Positions 5,738 to 13,550 of a DNA stretch of 13,897 nt are shown here, one piece after another. Origin of the DNA: TMED108 sp036166415 (lineage in GTDB: Bacteria; Fidelibacterota; Marinisomatia; Marinisomatales; TCS55); assembly GCA_036166415.1 (NCBI GenBank), contig JAYZHP010000041.1, positions 1 through 13,897 on the forward strand, read 5' to 3'. The first letter of the stretch is position 1. Each line of letters opens with the position of its first letter. The translations under genes were made by a program, and so were the position numbers. The notes beneath the pieces were generated by a model that saw only the letters and a list, made by a program, of their open reading frames with translations, was not told the DNA's origin and did no database searches.

Positions 5738-6447
5738 TGATGGATGAAACTTTTTTTCATGTCAAATTAAATTCAATAGAGCAAAACCAATTTTCATTAT
5801 CTAAATCAGAGAGCCATCATTTTATAAAATCACTACGAGGTGTATCTGGTGATAATATTTGGCTTCTAGATGGGAAAGGCAATGCTCATCATGCACAAGT
5901 TAAAACCATTGATAATTTTATTGTTAAAGGTCGCATTTTAGATTCATTTAATAATTATGGCGAGTCTCAAAATAACCTTTGTCTTGCGTTAGGACTTATC
6001 AAAGGCAAAAGGATGGATCTAGCAATAGAGAAAGCTGTTGAGTTTGGGGTTAAGTCTATTCAGCCACTTATATTTGAAAGAAGTATCCGAAAATCGATTA
6101 ATATAGATCGGTTAAACAAAATTATTGTAGCCTCTTCCAAGCAATCTGGCAGAAGTTTTTTCCCAAGCTTGATGGAACCAAAAATTCTTTCTGATTGGAT
6201 GGAAGTCCATCAGAAAGAAACCAGTATTGTATGCCATTTTTCTGGAAATAATATAAATGAAGTTATAGATGAAAAATCAAGGTCTATTAATATTATTGTG
6301 GGACCGGAGGGCGATTTTTCAACTAATGAATTAACTTTATTTCGTCACTATAATGTTCCTTTTGTAAATCTAGGACCGCGGAGACTGAGAAGTGAATCAG
6401 CCTGTATATCTGCAATTTTACATATCAATCAAATAACCAGAGTTTGA
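5737..6447 (+). CDS. rsmE: 16S rRNA m3U1498 methyltransferase RsmE
   Basis: SAM-dependent SPOUT-fold methyltransferase that N3-methylates U1498 of 16S rRNA in the 30S subunit. It has 236 residues from the ATG at 5737, normal for the family. The N-terminal PUA-like RNA-binding part contains HHFIKSLRGVSGD. The SPOUT part shows GLIKGKRMDLAIEKAVEFGV, the ASSKQSGRS...P segment, VGPEGDF at 188-194 (SAM-binding knot) and LGPRRLRSESA at 212-222, where the usual form is LG-x-R-I-L-R-x-E-T-A. The stop of the barrel gene overlaps this ATG by one base (TGATG); the ATG at 5740 is an equally possible start and would drop one residue. A TTG at 5734 also extends the frame but has no support. Confidence 0.95.
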   Translation: MMDETFFHVKLNSIEQNQFSLSKSESHHFIKSLRGVSGDNIWLLDGKGNAHHAQVKTIDNFIVKGRILDSFNNYGESQNNLCLALGLIKGKRMDLAIEKAVEFGVKSIQPLIFERSIRKSINIDRLNKIIVASSKQSGRSFFPSLMEPKILSDWMEVHQKETSIVCHFSGNNINEVIDEKSRSINIIVGPEGDFSTNELTLFRHYNVPFVNLGPRRLRSESACISAILHINQITRV

Positions 6448-6448
6448 T

Positions 6449-6793
6449 TTGGATAAATGTCTTTTTTGTGAAATACTTGATCAGCAGATACCTTGCAGCA
6501 AGGTCTTTGAAAATGATCAAGTTTTTGCCTTTGATGATATAGATCCTCATGCACCCATACATGTTTTAATTATACCAAAAAAACATATCAAATCAATTAA
6601 TGAAATTAAGAATGAAGACAAAAATTTGATTGGAGCGATGTTTATCGCAGCTAAGGAGATTGCGCGTATAAAAGGAATTAAAGAAAGTGGCTATAGAACT
6701 GTTTTTAATACTAATCAAGATGCTGGGCAAACAGTATTTCATATTCATATGCATGTTATTGGTGGACGAAAAATGAAGTGGCCTCCAGGTTAA
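6449..6793 (+). CDS. HIT-family nucleotide hydrolase (HinT-like), TTG start
   Basis: Histidine-triad protein of the HinT/PKCI branch, which hydrolyses purine nucleoside phosphoramidates and aminoacyl-adenylates in the cytosol. It has 114 residues, the family size. It begins MDKCLFCEILDQQIPCSKVFEND, matching the family N-terminus with the Cys4-x-x-Cys7 pair, carries DIDPHAPIHVLIIPKKHI, and the catalytic triad motif HIHMHVIGG with His98, His100 and His102 (His100 the expected nucleophile). Alignment to the family requires starting at the TTG at 6449, one base after the rsmE stop; no ATG is available there. This implies re-initiation by ribosomes finishing rsmE. No strong Shine-Dalgarno is visible. 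Confidence 0.93.
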   Translation: MDKCLFCEILDQQIPCSKVFENDQVFAFDDIDPHAPIHVLIIPKKHIKSINEIKNEDKNLIGAMFIAAKEIARIKGIKESGYRTVFNTNQDAGQTVFHIHMHVIGGRKMKWPPG

Positions 6794-6830
6794 TAAAATT
6801 TTTAGATTGTAATATCTTTTTACCTCGGAA

Positions 6831-9800
6831 ATGTATATATCAGAACTAAACCTGCACGGATTTAAATCTTTTGCCAAAAAGGAAAAAATAAAATTTGGCG
6901 AAGGTGTTACCGTTATTGTTGGCCCTAATGGATGCGGGAAAACGAATATCGTAGATGCCATACGATGGGTTTTGGGAGAGCAAAAATATTCAGTTCTTCG
7001 TTCTGGAAAAATGGGTGATGTTATTTTTAATGGGGCTGATGGACTAAAACCCCTTTCAGTTTGTGAGGCCTATCTAACCGTTCATAATAATAGCGGAAAA
7101 CTTCCTATTGAATATAATGATGTTGAAATAGGACGTAGGGTATTTAGGGACGGTGAATCAGAATACTATATCAATAAGACACCATGCAGGTTAAAAGATA
7201 TCCACGATCTTTTTATTGATACAGGTATGGGCTCAGATGCTTATTCTGTAATTGAGCTTAAAATGATTGAGCAGATACTATCAGAAACAGCAGATGATAG
7301 AAAGAGAATGTTTGAGGAAGCTGCGGGAATAAATAAATATAAACAGCAAAGGCAGTCTGCATTAAGAAAGTTTGATGCAGTTCAAAGGGATTTAGATAGG
7401 ATAAATGATATTGTTCAAGAAGTTGAACAGCAAGTTCATAGCTTAAATTTGCAACTAAAGCGATTTAATAGACATGAAAAACTCACCGCGAATCTTTTTG
7501 AAAATGAGCTCGCACTATCCTTTGTTAAAATTCACGAATATGAATCTGAATTAATTCCCCTGAGGAAAAATGTATTGGAATCACAGACTTTAAAAAATGA
7601 AAAAAGTTCAGATACTTCATTATTAGAAAAGGAACTTGAAGAGATAAAAAAAACATATATGTCTCAACAAGAAGAATTGAAACTAAAACAAACATATCTT
7701 CAGAAATTAGAGAAAGACCGTGAGCTTGCTCAGAATAATGTTTTAATCTGGAATGAGCAATTTAATTCAGCCGAAATCAATATTAATAGGCTAGCGAATG
7801 AGCTTGAGTCTAGCAAAACAAAAAAAATTAAACTTTCAGAGCACATCGCAGAATTTGAAAAAAACGCAAAGCAACTTTCACCTGATATTGAAGATCAGCG
7901 CAATTTATTCAATACAAAAAATGATGAGTTCAAGAAAGTCCAAGATGAATATTTATCTGCTCAGGATAACGTAAAATCAATGCAAGCTTCAAGGTGGGAC
8001 GCGCAGGAAAAAATAGTTAGCGATCGCTCTGTTTTAGATAGATCAACATCATCTATTGAAGAAAAAACAGCTGTTATTAAACATTTGAATGTTAAAATAA
8101 AGAATCTTGAGAATGATCAAGAAAAATTTTCATCTGAGCAAAAAAACATTGATAGTGAAATTAGCCTACTGAATAAAAAAGTTGATAAGATAAAATCAGA
8201 AATTGACACCAATCAAAAAAAGCATGCAAAAAATGAAACAGAATTTTCTTCTCTTCAGATGGATTTACATTCAAAAAAGTCAGAATTAAACACTCTGAAA
8301 TCTCAGCTAAGTTTTTTTAATGAATTGTTAGAGCAAAAGCAAGGATATCCAGAGGGTGCAAAAAAAATCCTTTCTAATCAAAATGATTATGAAGGACTAA
8401 TTGGGCCGGTTGGGGAGTTATTTCAAATTGAGTCAAAATATGAAATGGCGTTCCAAAGCGCACTGGGTAGTTGGGTAAAATGCCTTGTTGTAAAAGATAA
8501 AAGCTCAGCAATGAAAATCCTTTCATCAGCCAAGGCAAAGAAACTTGGTAATTTTTCAATACTGCCTTTAAAAGAATTAAAGAAATTCAAAACAAAAAAA
8601 TCCCCTATCCCTAAGAATGAAGGCATATTAGGTCGGGCATTAGATTTATGTAAATTTTCAAAATTGAATGTTAATGTTGCTGAAGCGCTACTTGGTAATT
8701 TGTTGATAGTAAAAGATATTAATAAAATCCAAACAACGGCAATAGGTGATCAATGGGATTTAGTTGATTTAAATGGTACTTATGTTGGAAAAAATATGCT
8801 GTTGAAATATCAAAATAAATCAAAAGAAACTAATATAATTGGCAGGCAGAAGAAAGTTCAAGCTATTGAGAAACAAATAATATCATTAGAACATGAGATT
8901 GATAAAAATGAAGCTCAATATTTATTGCTAGAAGGCTTAATATCTGATCTTGTTGGTATTCTTAGTGACCTAGATAAAAAATTTATTATAGATAATAATC
9001 ACCTAAATGAAATGCAGTCGATTCAAATAAAAAATCATTATAAACAATCACAGAATCTTAATAGAATAAAAGAGCTACATAAAGAGGCAGAATCAGCTCA
9101 AAAAGATCTTGATGTATTAAATGAAAAAATAAGCGTAATAAATCCATCAATTATTGATACTGAAAAATTGATTAAGAAATTACAAAAAGAAATAGAAGTT
9201 GCTTCAAAGTCCTTTTCTGTAGTTCAGCAAACTAGAGACAATTTCCAACAAAAAGTTCAAGAGATAAGAATTGATTTATTGAATATGGAAAATCGTTTTA
9301 ATAGTATTTCTATTCAGAAAGAAGCAGCTAAGCAAACCTCCCTTGAATTAGAACATAGAGATAAAGAGATCAATAAAGAAACCAATGAACTAAGCGAATT
9401 GAAAAAAACTTTAGATATTAAAATTGTAAACGAAGAAAATGAATTAAAGAATATTAGTGGCGATATTGCAAAAGAGAAGTCTGTGTTAGACCTAAAGCAG
9501 CAAACTGTTACCGGTACATTTGAAGCGATGGAAGCAGTTCAAGAAAAAATCAATTCCGAACAACTATTGAAAGAAACTCTCTTTGAGCAACAAAAAACAA
9601 ATGAATTACGGATAGTTGAACTCGATCAAAAAATAAATAATATTAAAGAGCGAATGATGGAAAAATATAATTCCAAGATCCCTAAGGATATGAAGGTCGA
9701 TAGCGATATTGATGATTTAGAATTAGAAATAGAAAAAATTCAAAAAAGCTTAGAAAATATCGGACCTTTGAATATGGCTGCACAGCAGGATTACGAGGAT

Positions 9801-10361
9801 GAGCAGAAGCGATTAGAGAACTTAATTGAACAGCGCATTGATATCTTAAAATCTGAAGACAATCTAAAGGAAACAATCACAAAGATAGATATTGTAGCTA
9901 GAGAGAAATTTGAATCTACATTTGATCAAATTAATACAAATTTTTCTAAATTATTTGGTATGTTTTTTGAAGGCGGCAGTGCTTCTTTGTCATTAGATGG
10001 AAGCGATGATTCCTTAGAAGCACAAATAGTAATTCAGGCTCAGCCTCCTGGAAAAAAGAATCAAAATCTTAGAATGCTTTCTGCTGGAGAAAAATCATTA
10101 ACTGCTATCGCATTACTTTTTGCTATATATCAATATAAGCCTAGTCCATATTGCGTTTTAGATGAAGTCGATGCCCCACTTGATGATGTCAATATTCAAA
10201 AATTTAAACGTGTTTTAAATAAATTTGCACAAGACACACAATTTATTGTTGTGACTCATAATAAACTTACGATGGAAGTGGCTGACTACTTATACGGGGT
10301 AACTATGGAAAAAAAGGGCGTATCAAAGTTAGTATCGGTGAAATTCAAGGGAGAAGCCTAG
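6831..10361 (+). CDS. smc: Chromosome segregation/condensation ATPase SMC
   Basis: Structural maintenance of chromosomes protein, the ATPase core of bacterial condensin with ScpA and ScpB (neither in the window). It has 1176 residues, the classic SMC length. The N-terminal head begins MYISELNLHGFKSFA and has Walker A GPNGCGKTN at 31-39 and DTGMGSDAYSVIE at about 131-143. Long coiled coils rich in Lys, Glu and Gln span about 160-515 and 660-1010. The hinge is about 521-655. The C-terminal head has the ABC signature LSAGEKS from Leu1083 and Walker B YCVLDEVDAPLDD with Asp1111 and Glu1112. All ATPase motifs look intact. The hinge seems to lack the conserved Gly-Gly pair (see findings). The start lacks a good ribosome-binding site; CGGA is too close. 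The gene ends seven bases from a convergent gene. Confidence 0.97.
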   Translation: MYISELNLHGFKSFAKKEKIKFGEGVTVIVGPNGCGKTNIVDAIRWVLGEQKYSVLRSGKMGDVIFNGADGLKPLSVCEAYLTVHNNSGKLPIEYNDVEIGRRVFRDGESEYYINKTPCRLKDIHDLFIDTGMGSDAYSVIELKMIEQILSETADDRKRMFEEAAGINKYKQQRQSALRKFDAVQRDLDRINDIVQEVEQQVHSLNLQLKRFNRHEKLTANLFENELALSFVKIHEYESELIPLRKNVLESQTLKNEKSSDTSLLEKELEEIKKTYMSQQEELKLKQTYLQKLEKDRELAQNNVLIWNEQFNSAEININRLANELESSKTKKIKLSEHIAEFEKNAKQLSPDIEDQRNLFNTKNDEFKKVQDEYLSAQDNVKSMQASRWDAQEKIVSDRSVLDRSTSSIEEKTAVIKHLNVKIKNLENDQEKFSSEQKNIDSEISLLNKKVDKIKSEIDTNQKKHAKNETEFSSLQMDLHSKKSELNTLKSQLSFFNELLEQKQGYPEGAKKILSNQNDYEGLIGPVGELFQIESKYEMAFQSALGSWVKCLVVKDKSSAMKILSSAKAKKLGNFSILPLKELKKFKTKKSPIPKNEGILGRALDLCKFSKLNVNVAEALLGNLLIVKDINKIQTTAIGDQWDLVDLNGTYVGKNMLLKYQNKSKETNIIGRQKKVQAIEKQIISLEHEIDKNEAQYLLLEGLISDLVGILSDLDKKFIIDNNHLNEMQSIQIKNHYKQSQNLNRIKELHKEAESAQKDLDVLNEKISVINPSIIDTEKLIKKLQKEIEVASKSFSVVQQTRDNFQQKVQEIRIDLLNMENRFNSISIQKEAAKQTSLELEHRDKEINKETNELSELKKTLDIKIVNEENELKNISGDIAKEKSVLDLKQQTVTGTFEAMEAVQEKINSEQLLKETLFEQQKTNELRIVELDQKINNIKERMMEKYNSKIPKDMKVDSDIDDLELEIEKIQKSLENIGPLNMAAQQDYEDEQKRLENLIEQRIDILKSEDNLKETITKIDIVAREKFESTFDQINTNFSKLFGMFFEGGSASLSLDGSDDSLEAQIVIQAQPPGKKNQNLRMLSAGEKSLTAIALLFAIYQYKPSPYCVLDEVDAPLDDVNIQKFKRVLNKFAQDTQFIVVTHNKLTMEVADYLYGVTMEKKGVSKLVSVKFKGEA

Positions 10362-10368
10362 GATTTTA

Positions 10369-10860
10369 CTAAAGTTTCTTCCTATATCTTTCCGTAGAAC
10401 ATTGCTCCGGATACCAAGCATTAGATGTGCTCGCATTTTCACAAGATCTTTTGTTATCATGAACGGTAACATTATAATCTTCATCTAAACAATAAGCATC
10501 TTCTTGTAGATTTATTCTAAAGGTTTGCTCATTAGCAGTCATTTCATAAGGAATACATTCATTTTTGATGCATAATGTTTCACCAACATGAGTCCATGAA
10601 AAATTCTCTACACCTGCATCTGGACCTGTTCTTGTTTCAGTTCCAGTACCATCTTTTTTCAATTCAAGTGTAAGTGTAAATCCTTTTGATTTAAGACCAC
10701 GGTATTCTTCATCATCAATTTCACCGCTACATTTACCTGAAACTATATACTTGCCCATTTCAATTAATTGCCAAGTTCCAGTAAATGGACTCGCTTCATC
10801 TTCTTTCTTATCCTGGCAACCAACCATCAAAAGAAAAACAATAAAAACTACTTTTTTCAT
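10369..10860 (-). CDS. Cysteine-rich lipoprotein, lipocalin-like, unknown function
   Basis: A 163-residue protein with a lipoprotein signal peptide: MKKVVFIVFLLMVGC with the lipobox Cys15, followed by QDKKEDEASP. After it comes FTGTWQLIEMG, an opening strand like that of lipocalin-like lipoproteins, then alternating strands (FTLTLELKKDGTGTETR, NFSWTHVGETLCIKNE, YEMTANEQTFRINL) that would fit a small beta-barrel. The mature part has six further cysteines (in GKCSG, ETLCIKNECIP, AYCLDE, RSCEN and EQCST), an even number suggesting three disulfides and an exported, oxidised location. It is the only minus-strand gene here, convergent with smc and divergent from lepA. Upstream on the minus strand is AAAGG with suitable spacing. 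The family is not identified with certainty. Confidence 0.75.
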   Translation of the reverse strand: MKKVVFIVFLLMVGCQDKKEDEASPFTGTWQLIEMGKYIVSGKCSGEIDDEEYRGLKSKGFTLTLELKKDGTGTETRTGPDAGVENFSWTHVGETLCIKNECIPYEMTANEQTFRINLQEDAYCLDEDYNVTVHDNKRSCENASTSNAWYPEQCSTERYRKKL

Positions 10861-10883
10861 ACTTCATGACCTTTAATAAGTGC

Positions 10884-10912
10884 ATCATAACTTACGGCAA
10901 ATGTTATGAAAA
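10884..10912 (-). promoter_or_regulatory. Candidate promoter of the minus-strand lipoprotein gene
   Basis: Read on the minus strand, TTTTCA (10912-10907), a 17-base spacer, then TATGAT (10889-10884) gives 4/6 and 5/6 matches to the -35 and -10 consensus, about 24 bases upstream of the lipoprotein start. Position and spacing are good; AT-rich DNA makes chance matches common. The rest of this roughly 100-base divergent region must also hold the lepA promoter. TATTTTTG at 10918-10925 fits the Bacteroidetes -7 pattern TAnnTTTG, but I see no matching upstream element. Confidence 0.3.
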
Positions 10913-10961
10913 TACTCTATTTTTGAATCGTTGTTTGACATAATAGGAGTTAAATTTTTTG

Positions 10962-12764
10962 ATGAATACTTCTCAAATACGCAATTTTTGTATTATCGCG
11001 CACATTGATCATGGCAAGTCTACTTTAGCGGATAGACTGCTCGAAGAAACAAAAACGCTTTCAAAGAAAGATATGAAATCTCAAGTTTTAGATAGTATGG
11101 ATTTAGAACGTGAGAGAGGAATTACTATTAAAAGCCATCCCATTCAAATGAAGTATACACATTCAAATAAGACTGAATATATTTTTAACTTAATTGATAC
11201 GCCTGGCCATGTTGATTTTACTTATGAAGTTTCAAGATCTTTAGCTGCTTGCGAAGGTACACTACTTCTTGTCGATGCTGTACAAGGCGTAGAAGCACAA
11301 ACTGTTAGCAATACCTATCTTGCGCTTGAAAATGACCTTGTGATTATTCCAGTTATTAATAAGGTAGATTTGCCAAGTGCAAGAATTGATCTAGTTGAAC
11401 AGCAACTAATGGAACTTATAGGCTGTGAAAAAAGCGATATTGTTTCAGTTAGCGCAAAAACAGGCCAAGGTATTGAAGATATTTTTGATGCAATTATTCA
11501 AAAAGTACCCGCACCAAAGGATCGATCAGATAAACCTTTAAGAGCTATGATTTTTGACTCCGTACACGATAACTACAAAGGGGCTATCCCTTATATTCGT
11601 GTATTTGATGGAGCGATAAAGCCTGGTGATAAGGCAAAATTTTTTGCTCATAATAAAGAATACGATATAACTGAGGTGGGTCACTTTGTTTTAAAGCAGA
11701 TGCCGGCAAAAGAATTAAAAGCAGGTGATGTAGGCTATTTCTTAGGAAGCATTAGAGATGTATCACATATTTTACCAGGCGATACTGTCACATCAAAAAA
11801 TAACCCTAGCACAGAACCGCTACCCGGATTTAAAGATATTAAACCCATGGTTTTTTCAGGACTATATCCTTCAGATACGGATGATTACGATCAGCTAAGA
11901 ATGGCTCTTGAAAAATTAAAACTAAATGATGCCTCTTTGCTTTTTGAACCAGAAACGAGTGAGGCATTAGGCTTTGGTTTTAGGTGTGGTTTTTTAGGAT
12001 TACTTCATATGGAAATTATCCAAGAGAGATTAGAGCGCGAATTCGATATTGCTTTAGTAACAACTACTCCCAATGTTCGTTATAAAATTGAAAATAAAAA
12101 TGGCGAAATAATTGAGGTGGATACACCTTCAAAAATGCCCCCTACTGGTGAAATTCAATCTATCCTAGAGCCCTATGTATCTGCAGAGATTATCACTCCA
12201 AAAGATTATATTGGCGGTATAATGACATTATGTCAAAAGAAAAGAGGGATTTATAAAAACACAAGCTATCTTACCTCAGATAAAGCTCAATTGCATTATG
12301 AACTCCCATTGGGAGAAATTATTTTCGACTTTTATGATAAATTAAAATCTACCACTAAAGGCTACGCCTCACTTGATTATCATTTAAATGAATTTGTTTC
12401 TGGAGATTTAAAAAAACTTGATATTCTAATCAACCATGAACCTGTTGATGCATTATCAATTATTACTCATGCTGAAGATGCCTATCATCGAGGTGTTGCT
12501 CTATGTAGTAAACTAAAGGAGTTAATACCCAGGCAAATGTTTGATGTACCTATTCAAGCTGCCTTAGGCAATAAAGTAATATCACGATCAACTGTAAAGG
12601 CCATTAAGAAGAATGTAACTGCAAAATGCTATGGCGGAGATATAACCCGCAAAAGAAAATTATGGGAAAAGCAAAAAGAAGGCAAAAAGAGGATGAAGTC
12701 GATTGGGAAAGTTGAGATTCCACAAGAGGCATTGCTTGCAGTTCTTCAAATTGATTCTGACTAA
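10962..12764 (+). CDS. lepA: Elongation factor 4 (LepA GTPase)
   Basis: Ribosome-associated translational GTPase, reported to act in back-translocation and in 30S subunit maturation or initiation. It has 600 residues from the ATG at 10962 (family about 600). GTPase motifs are AHIDHGKST at 13-21 (G1), RERGITIKS (G2), DTPGHVD at 79-85 (G3), NKVD at 133-136 (G4) and SAKTGQG (G5). EF-G-like domains II, III and V follow (for example GFRCGFLGLLHMEIIQERLEREF), and the LepA-specific C-terminal domain ends NVTAKCYGGDITRKRKLWEKQKEGKKRMK. A TTG at 10959 is in frame, and AGGAG at 10945-10949 is nine bases from it but twelve from the ATG. I prefer the ATG because of codon preference and family N-termini. 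Confidence 0.97.
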   Translation: MNTSQIRNFCIIAHIDHGKSTLADRLLEETKTLSKKDMKSQVLDSMDLERERGITIKSHPIQMKYTHSNKTEYIFNLIDTPGHVDFTYEVSRSLAACEGTLLLVDAVQGVEAQTVSNTYLALENDLVIIPVINKVDLPSARIDLVEQQLMELIGCEKSDIVSVSAKTGQGIEDIFDAIIQKVPAPKDRSDKPLRAMIFDSVHDNYKGAIPYIRVFDGAIKPGDKAKFFAHNKEYDITEVGHFVLKQMPAKELKAGDVGYFLGSIRDVSHILPGDTVTSKNNPSTEPLPGFKDIKPMVFSGLYPSDTDDYDQLRMALEKLKLNDASLLFEPETSEALGFGFRCGFLGLLHMEIIQERLEREFDIALVTTTPNVRYKIENKNGEIIEVDTPSKMPPTGEIQSILEPYVSAEIITPKDYIGGIMTLCQKKRGIYKNTSYLTSDKAQLHYELPLGEIIFDFYDKLKSTTKGYASLDYHLNEFVSGDLKKLDILINHEPVDALSIITHAEDAYHRGVALCSKLKELIPRQMFDVPIQAALGNKVISRSTVKAIKKNVTAKCYGGDITRKRKLWEKQKEGKKRMKSIGKVEIPQEALLAVLQIDSD

Positions 12765-12767
12765 ATC

Positions 12768-13487
12768 ATGAAATCACGCTCTTATTGGACCGTAACCAAT
12801 ACCCCTTTATACAGTTTCATTTTTACGCTACCGTTGCTATTAATCTATGAGGTAGGAATTTTTGCGATTTCAGCCAGCGATTTACCGTTATTACGGAATG
12901 GCGCTGATGTATTAATGAGACAAATACTTGAAATGTTTGGTATTCTAGGAACATATGGTTTTGGCGGCACTTTTTTGATTGGTTTTATTATTGCTTTTTT
13001 GCGACAAAAAAAAGAATTGGAAGCAACCCACATCAATGGTGAATATTTATTAACTATGCTATTTGAAAGTATTGGCTGGGCATTTGTTTTAATGATACTA
13101 ATGATAAGAGCTCCAGAATATTTAATGTCGAGCAAGGATGAGAGACTATTGCAACAAGTTGTTTTGGCAATAGGAGCAGGTATTTACGAAGAATTTGCCT
13201 TTAGAGTGATACTGATAACTGGATTTGCGTATATATTAGGATTGGTGTTTCAGTGGGGTACTTTTGGGAAAAATATAGGATCAGTACTTTTAGCAGCTTC
13301 TCTTTTCTCGATTTTCCATTTTGTAGGTCCCTATGGAGAGGATCCATCCACTTATCTTTTCTTGATTCGATTTATGGCTGGAATTTTTTTGGGTGTTGTA
13401 TATATTTTTCGAGGCTTTGGAATAGCAGCATATACACATACCATTTATGACCTTTTTGTATTAATAAAATTTACTACTTCAAGCTAA
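12768..13487 (+). CDS. CPBP-family intramembrane glutamic endopeptidase (Abi/CAAX protease)
   Basis: A 239-residue polytopic inner-membrane protein of the CPBP (Rce1/Abi) family. These are intramembrane proteases, which process prenylated CAAX proteins in eukaryotes and have varied or unknown substrates in bacteria. All three active-site motifs are present: Glu141-Glu142-x-x-x-Arg146 (YEEFAFR), FSIFHF with His184, and a final His224-TIY-Asp228 in place of the commoner HxxxN. Hydrophobic segments occur at about 15-36, 58-82, 102-120, 130-160, 166-186 and 196-220. It starts three bases after the lepA stop with no clear Shine-Dalgarno, so translation probably depends on lepA. No prenylation or peptide-maturation partner is visible nearby. 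Confidence 0.9.
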   Translation: MKSRSYWTVTNTPLYSFIFTLPLLLIYEVGIFAISASDLPLLRNGADVLMRQILEMFGILGTYGFGGTFLIGFIIAFLRQKKELEATHINGEYLLTMLFESIGWAFVLMILMIRAPEYLMSSKDERLLQQVVLAIGAGIYEEFAFRVILITGFAYILGLVFQWGTFGKNIGSVLLAASLFSIFHFVGPYGEDPSTYLFLIRFMAGIFLGVVYIFRGFGIAAYTHTIYDLFVLIKFTTSS

Positions 13488-13550
13488 GAATTGGCTTAAA
13501 ACTAAATTAAATTCAATTATCATCATTTATGATTTGATTTGGATAATGAA

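Noticed and set aside
10861..10868. Minus-strand ATG seven bases before the lipoprotein start
   Set aside because: It is out of frame with the lipoprotein and would disrupt the signal peptide.
10935..10964. TTGACA at 10935-10940 as the -35 box of lepA
   Set aside because: A -10 box 17 bases downstream would fall on the start codon, after the ribosome-binding site; the perfect hexamer is probably chance.
12768..13487. CPBP protease as part of a bacteriocin-immunity or phage-defence (Abi) system
   Set aside because: No peptide, modification enzyme, toxin or transporter gene lies nearby; lepA and a lipoprotein are the neighbours, so only the family call is supportable.
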